From Oscillospiraceae bacterium (GTDB taxonomy: Bacteria; Bacillota; Clostridia; Oscillospirales; Ruminococcaceae): a DNA stretch of 8,006 nucleotides. Location: contig WQXP01000044.1 in assembly GCA_009784765.1 (NCBI GenBank), forward strand, positions 1 through 8,006, written 5' to 3'. Shown one piece after another: positions 5,830 through 8,006 of this stretch (position 1 is the first letter of the stretch; each line of letters begins with the position of its first letter). The position numbers and the translations under genes were made by a program. The notes under the pieces are model-generated. The model was not told where the DNA came from. It was given only the letters and a program-made list of their open reading frames with translations, and ran no database searches.

Positions 5830-6095
5830 CTTTCTGTTACCTCTCCGTATCGAATTTCGTCAACCCACGATTGAATGTCGTTTTCGGTCGGATTGCCCAT
5901 GTCTTCGGCAACCCCTGTAAAGTCTGCTTGTGCCTTCTGCAAGGCGGAGAGAAATTTTGCGTTCTTACCATAACGAATATCCATGACCAAATCTAAAATT
6001 TCGTCTTCGGAAAAATCAAAATCGGCAATAGCTTCTTGAAATACAAGAAGAGCAGCGTGAAGTTTTGAGTTCGGGGTTGTAATAATTCGTTCCAT
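5826..6095 (-). CDS. Antitoxin partner of the PIN toxin (89 aa)
   Basis: It is assigned as antitoxin from position: it is the first gene of a two-gene operon with a 4-base ATGA overlap with the PIN toxin, small and acidic. I do not recognise a named DNA-binding family. The start is ATG at 6093-6095 with AAGGAGG (6104-6110) 8 bases upstream. A GTG at 6102-6104 is in frame but overlaps that ribosome site and is rejected. The N-terminus (MERIITTPNSKLHAALLVFQEA) may be the dimer or DNA-binding part. The body holds a motif twice, DEILDLVMDIRYG (31-43) and NDIQSWVDEIRYG (72-84), 41 residues apart. The C-terminal copy is where antitoxins usually contact the PIN active site, so R82/Y83 are candidate inhibitory residues (inference). 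It is likely autoregulated at its promoter with the toxin. Confidence 0.8.
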   Translation of the reverse strand: MERIITTPNSKLHAALLVFQEAIADFDFSEDEILDLVMDIRYGKNAKFLSALQKAQADFTGVAEDMGNPTENDIQSWVDEIRYGEVTER

Positions 6096-6119
6096 ATGAA
6101 ACACCTCCTTTATTATTTA

Positions 6120-6148
6120 AGTATATCAGAAAAAAGGGCAAATGTCAA
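6120..6148 (-). promoter_or_regulatory. Promoter of the toxin-antitoxin operon
   Basis: On the minus strand TTGACA (6143-6148) and TATACT (6120-6125) are separated by 17 bases, one base away from full consensus. The transcript would begin near 6113, only a few bases before the AAGGAGG of the antitoxin. It is back to back with the ppdK promoter in a 161-base intergenic gap. Confidence 0.85.
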
Positions 6149-6185
6149 GGTATAAAATTTTCGTGTAAAAATTTTGAAAAAAGAC

Positions 6186-6214
6186 TGGATTTTTTTTTCG
6201 TTATATGCTATAAT
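6186..6214 (+). promoter_or_regulatory. Extended -10 promoter of ppdK
   Basis: TATAAT at 6209-6214 is preceded by TG-C (6206-6208), an extended -10. The best -35 at 17-base spacing is TGGATT (6186-6191), only half matching consensus, which fits an extended -10 promoter. The predicted start is near 6221, followed by GGAGG at 6242-6246 and ATG at 6257. I see no riboswitch in the short leader. Confidence 0.7.
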
Positions 6215-6256
6215 GATAGATAAGTTAAAAATAATAAACATGGAGGACAAATTACT

Positions 6257-8006
6257 ATGGCGAAATTCGTTTATCTCTTCTCTGAAGGAGACGAAACCAT
6301 GCGCGAACTTCTCGGGGGAAAAGGCGCGAACTTAGCGGGAATGACTAAGCTCGGGCTGCCGATTCCTCAAGGGTTCACCGTTTCGACCGAGGCTTGTACG
6401 CAATACTACACCGACGGCGAAAAAATCAACGACTCCATTCAAGCGGAAATCATGGAGTATGTTACTAAGATGGAAGCACTCACCGAAAAGAAATTCGGCG
6501 ACAAAGAAAACCCTCTGCTCGTTTCCGTGCGTTCGGGTTCTCGCGCTTCTATGCCGGGAATGATGGACACAGTCCTCAACCTCGGGCTTAATGACGAAGT
6601 TGTCGAAGTTCTTGCGAACAAGTCGGGCAATCCTCGCTGGGCGTATGACTGCTACCGCCGCTTTATTCAAATGTACTCTGACGTTGTTATGGAAGTCGGC
6701 AAGAAGTATTTCGAAGAACTCATTGACGAGATGAAAGAGAAAAAAGGGATTGAGCTTGACACTCAGCTTACTCCTGACGACCTCAAGGAACTCTGCGAGC
6801 AGTTCAAAGCGGAGTACAAAGCGAAACTCGGCGCAGATTTCCCCACTGACCCTAAAGCACAGCTCATGGGTGCAATCAAAGCTGTTTTCCGCTCTTGGAA
6901 CAATGAGCGTGCAATCTACTATCGCCGTATGCACAATATCCCGGGCGAGTGGGGCACCGCTGTCAACGTGCAAGCAATGGTATTCGGGAACTTAGGCGAC
7001 ACTTCGGGAACAGGCGTTGCATTTACTCGTTGCCCTGCGACAGGCAAGAAAGAACTCATGGGCGAGTACCTCATCAACGCGCAAGGCGAAGACGTTGTTG
7101 CGGGAATCAGAACGCCTAACACCATCGACCAACTCAAAAACGACCTCCCCGAAGCTTATGATGAGTTCGTGGCAATCTGCGACAAACTCGAAAAACACTA
7201 CAAAGATATGCAAGACATGGAGTTCACAATCGAAGACAAGAAACTCTATATGCTCCAAACCCGTTCAGGCAAACGTACTGCTGCGGCTTCTCTGAAAATC
7301 GCAGTTGACCTTGTTAAAGAGGGCATGATAGACGAGAAATTAGCAATCAGCGGACGCCTTGACCCATCTCAGCTTGACGCGCTGTTACACCCGCAGTTTG
7401 ACACCGCAGCTCTTGCGGCGGCGAAAGTCATCGGAAAAGGCTTAGACGCTTCTCCGGGAGCAGCTTGCGGAATCGTAGCACTCACTGCTGAAAAAGCGGC
7501 AGAGTGGGGCAGAGAGGGCAAAGCTGTCATTCTCGTTCGTCTCGAAACTTCTCCTGAAGACATCGAGGGTATGGACTTCTCCAAAGGAATCCTCACAGCT
7601 CGCGGCGGCAAAACTTCTCACGCGGCAGTTGTTGCCCGCGCTATGGGTAAATGCTGCGTTTCCGGTTGCGGCGAAATCAAATTCAAAGGCGAAGAAGGTT
7701 TTGAACTCGGCGGCAAATTCTACAAAGAGGGTGATACTATCTCTCTCAACGGCTCGACAGGAAACATCTACGGCGAAGCAATCGCGACTGTTGACGCTGA
7801 AATCACCGGGGACTTCGACACTGTTATGCAGTGGGCTGACAAATACAGAACCCTCAAAGTTCGCACCAATGCCGACACGCCCAAAGACGCGAAAAAAGCA
7901 GTCGAATTCGGCGCAGAGGGTATAGGGCTCACCCGTACAGAGCATATGTTCTTTGAAGGCGACAGAATTGCGGCAATCCGCGAAATGATTTGCGCTGAAA
8001 CTGTGG
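6257..8006 (+). CDS. ppdK: Pyruvate, phosphate dikinase, N-terminal two thirds (cut by window end)
   Basis: The enzyme reversibly converts pyruvate + ATP + Pi to PEP + AMP + PPi. In anaerobic clostridia it often serves glycolysis with PPi as energy currency. The ATG at 6257 has GGAGG (6242-6246) 10 bases upstream, and the N-terminus MAKFVYLFSEGDETMRELLG matches the C. symbiosum enzyme closely. The ATP-grasp domain spans about 1-340, with K22 in GGKGANL, R92 in SVRSGSRASMPGM and R336 in QTRSGKRT. The phospho-carrier domain follows, with catalytic H455 in GGKTSHAAVVAR. The PEP/pyruvate barrel begins near 530 with R560 in LTRTEHMFF. The 583 full codons seen are about two thirds of the usual 875 aa. 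Small oddities: GGKTSHAA where GGMTSHAA is common, and LTRTEHMF where LCRTEHMF is common. The reading frame is intact to the window end. Neighbouring genes are divergent, so it is a separate transcription unit here. Confidence 0.98.
   Translation, partial: MAKFVYLFSEGDETMRELLGGKGANLAGMTKLGLPIPQGFTVSTEACTQYYTDGEKINDSIQAEIMEYVTKMEALTEKKFGDKENPLLVSVRSGSRASMPGMMDTVLNLGLNDEVVEVLANKSGNPRWAYDCYRRFIQMYSDVVMEVGKKYFEELIDEMKEKKGIELDTQLTPDDLKELCEQFKAEYKAKLGADFPTDPKAQLMGAIKAVFRSWNNERAIYYRRMHNIPGEWGTAVNVQAMVFGNLGDTSGTGVAFTRCPATGKKELMGEYLINAQGEDVVAGIRTPNTIDQLKNDLPEAYDEFVAICDKLEKHYKDMQDMEFTIEDKKLYMLQTRSGKRTAAASLKIAVDLVKEGMIDEKLAISGRLDPSQLDALLHPQFDTAALAAAKVIGKGLDASPGAACGIVALTAEKAAEWGREGKAVILVRLETSPEDIEGMDFSKGILTARGGKTSHAAVVARAMGKCCVSGCGEIKFKGEEGFELGGKFYKEGDTISLNGSTGNIYGEAIATVDAEITGDFDTVMQWADKYRTLKVRTNADTPKDAKKAVEFGAEGIGLTRTEHMFFEGDRIAAIREMICAETV

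Noticed and set aside
6096..6104. GTG start at 6104 for the antitoxin
   Set aside because: It overlaps the AAGGAGG site; the ATG at 6095 has correct 8-base spacing.
6332..6973. A 213-codon open frame on the - strand
   Set aside because: It is fully antisense to ppdK, whose product is unmistakable.

Overview
The window looks like a piece of an anaerobic, low-to-moderate GC Gram-positive genome, most likely a gut-type clostridial Bacillota. The evidence is strong AAGGAGG-type ribosome binding sites, near-consensus sigma-A promoters, a clostridial 2[4Fe-4S] ferredoxin, a pyruvate phosphate dikinase very close to the Clostridium symbiosum type, a spore-coat-type transglutaminase and a secreted dockerin protein. 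I cannot name a species.

Layout, left to right. Bases 1-303 (+) are the C-terminal end of a ricin-type beta-trefoil lectin protein whose start lies outside the window. A long GC-rich hairpin (308-353) separates it from the convergent ferredoxin gene (367-531, -), which encodes 54 aa. Next is a very long minus-strand gene (583-4473). It encodes an exported modular protein of about 1296 aa with a signal peptide, two beta-rich N-terminal regions, a 32-cysteine cluster, five copies of an unrecognised repeat domain separated by small cysteine clusters, and an internal dockerin-like module. It has a perfect TTGACA-17-TATAAT promoter. Upstream on the same strand is tgl (4622-5368), a protein-glutamine gamma-glutamyltransferase. 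Before that is a toxin-antitoxin pair: a PIN-domain ribonuclease (5440-5829) whose start overlaps the stop of its antitoxin (5826-6095). The pair has its own strong promoter (6120-6148). From a divergent promoter, ppdK (6257-8006, +) runs off the right end of the window.

Functional reading: ppdK and ferredoxin are core anaerobic energy metabolism. The lectin tail and the dockerin protein belong to the extracellular, carbohydrate-facing machinery. The toxin-antitoxin pair is an accessory module. All genes from the antitoxin to the ferredoxin point left, but the toxin-antitoxin pair and the large gene each have clear promoters, so several transcripts are likely.

The most unusual items are the Cys-rich repeat protein with its internal, half-degenerate dockerin, a long inverted repeat that can mask the tgl ribosome binding site, and a short repeat-like peptide inside Tgl. 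I see no tRNA, rRNA, CRISPR array, transposase or recombination site.
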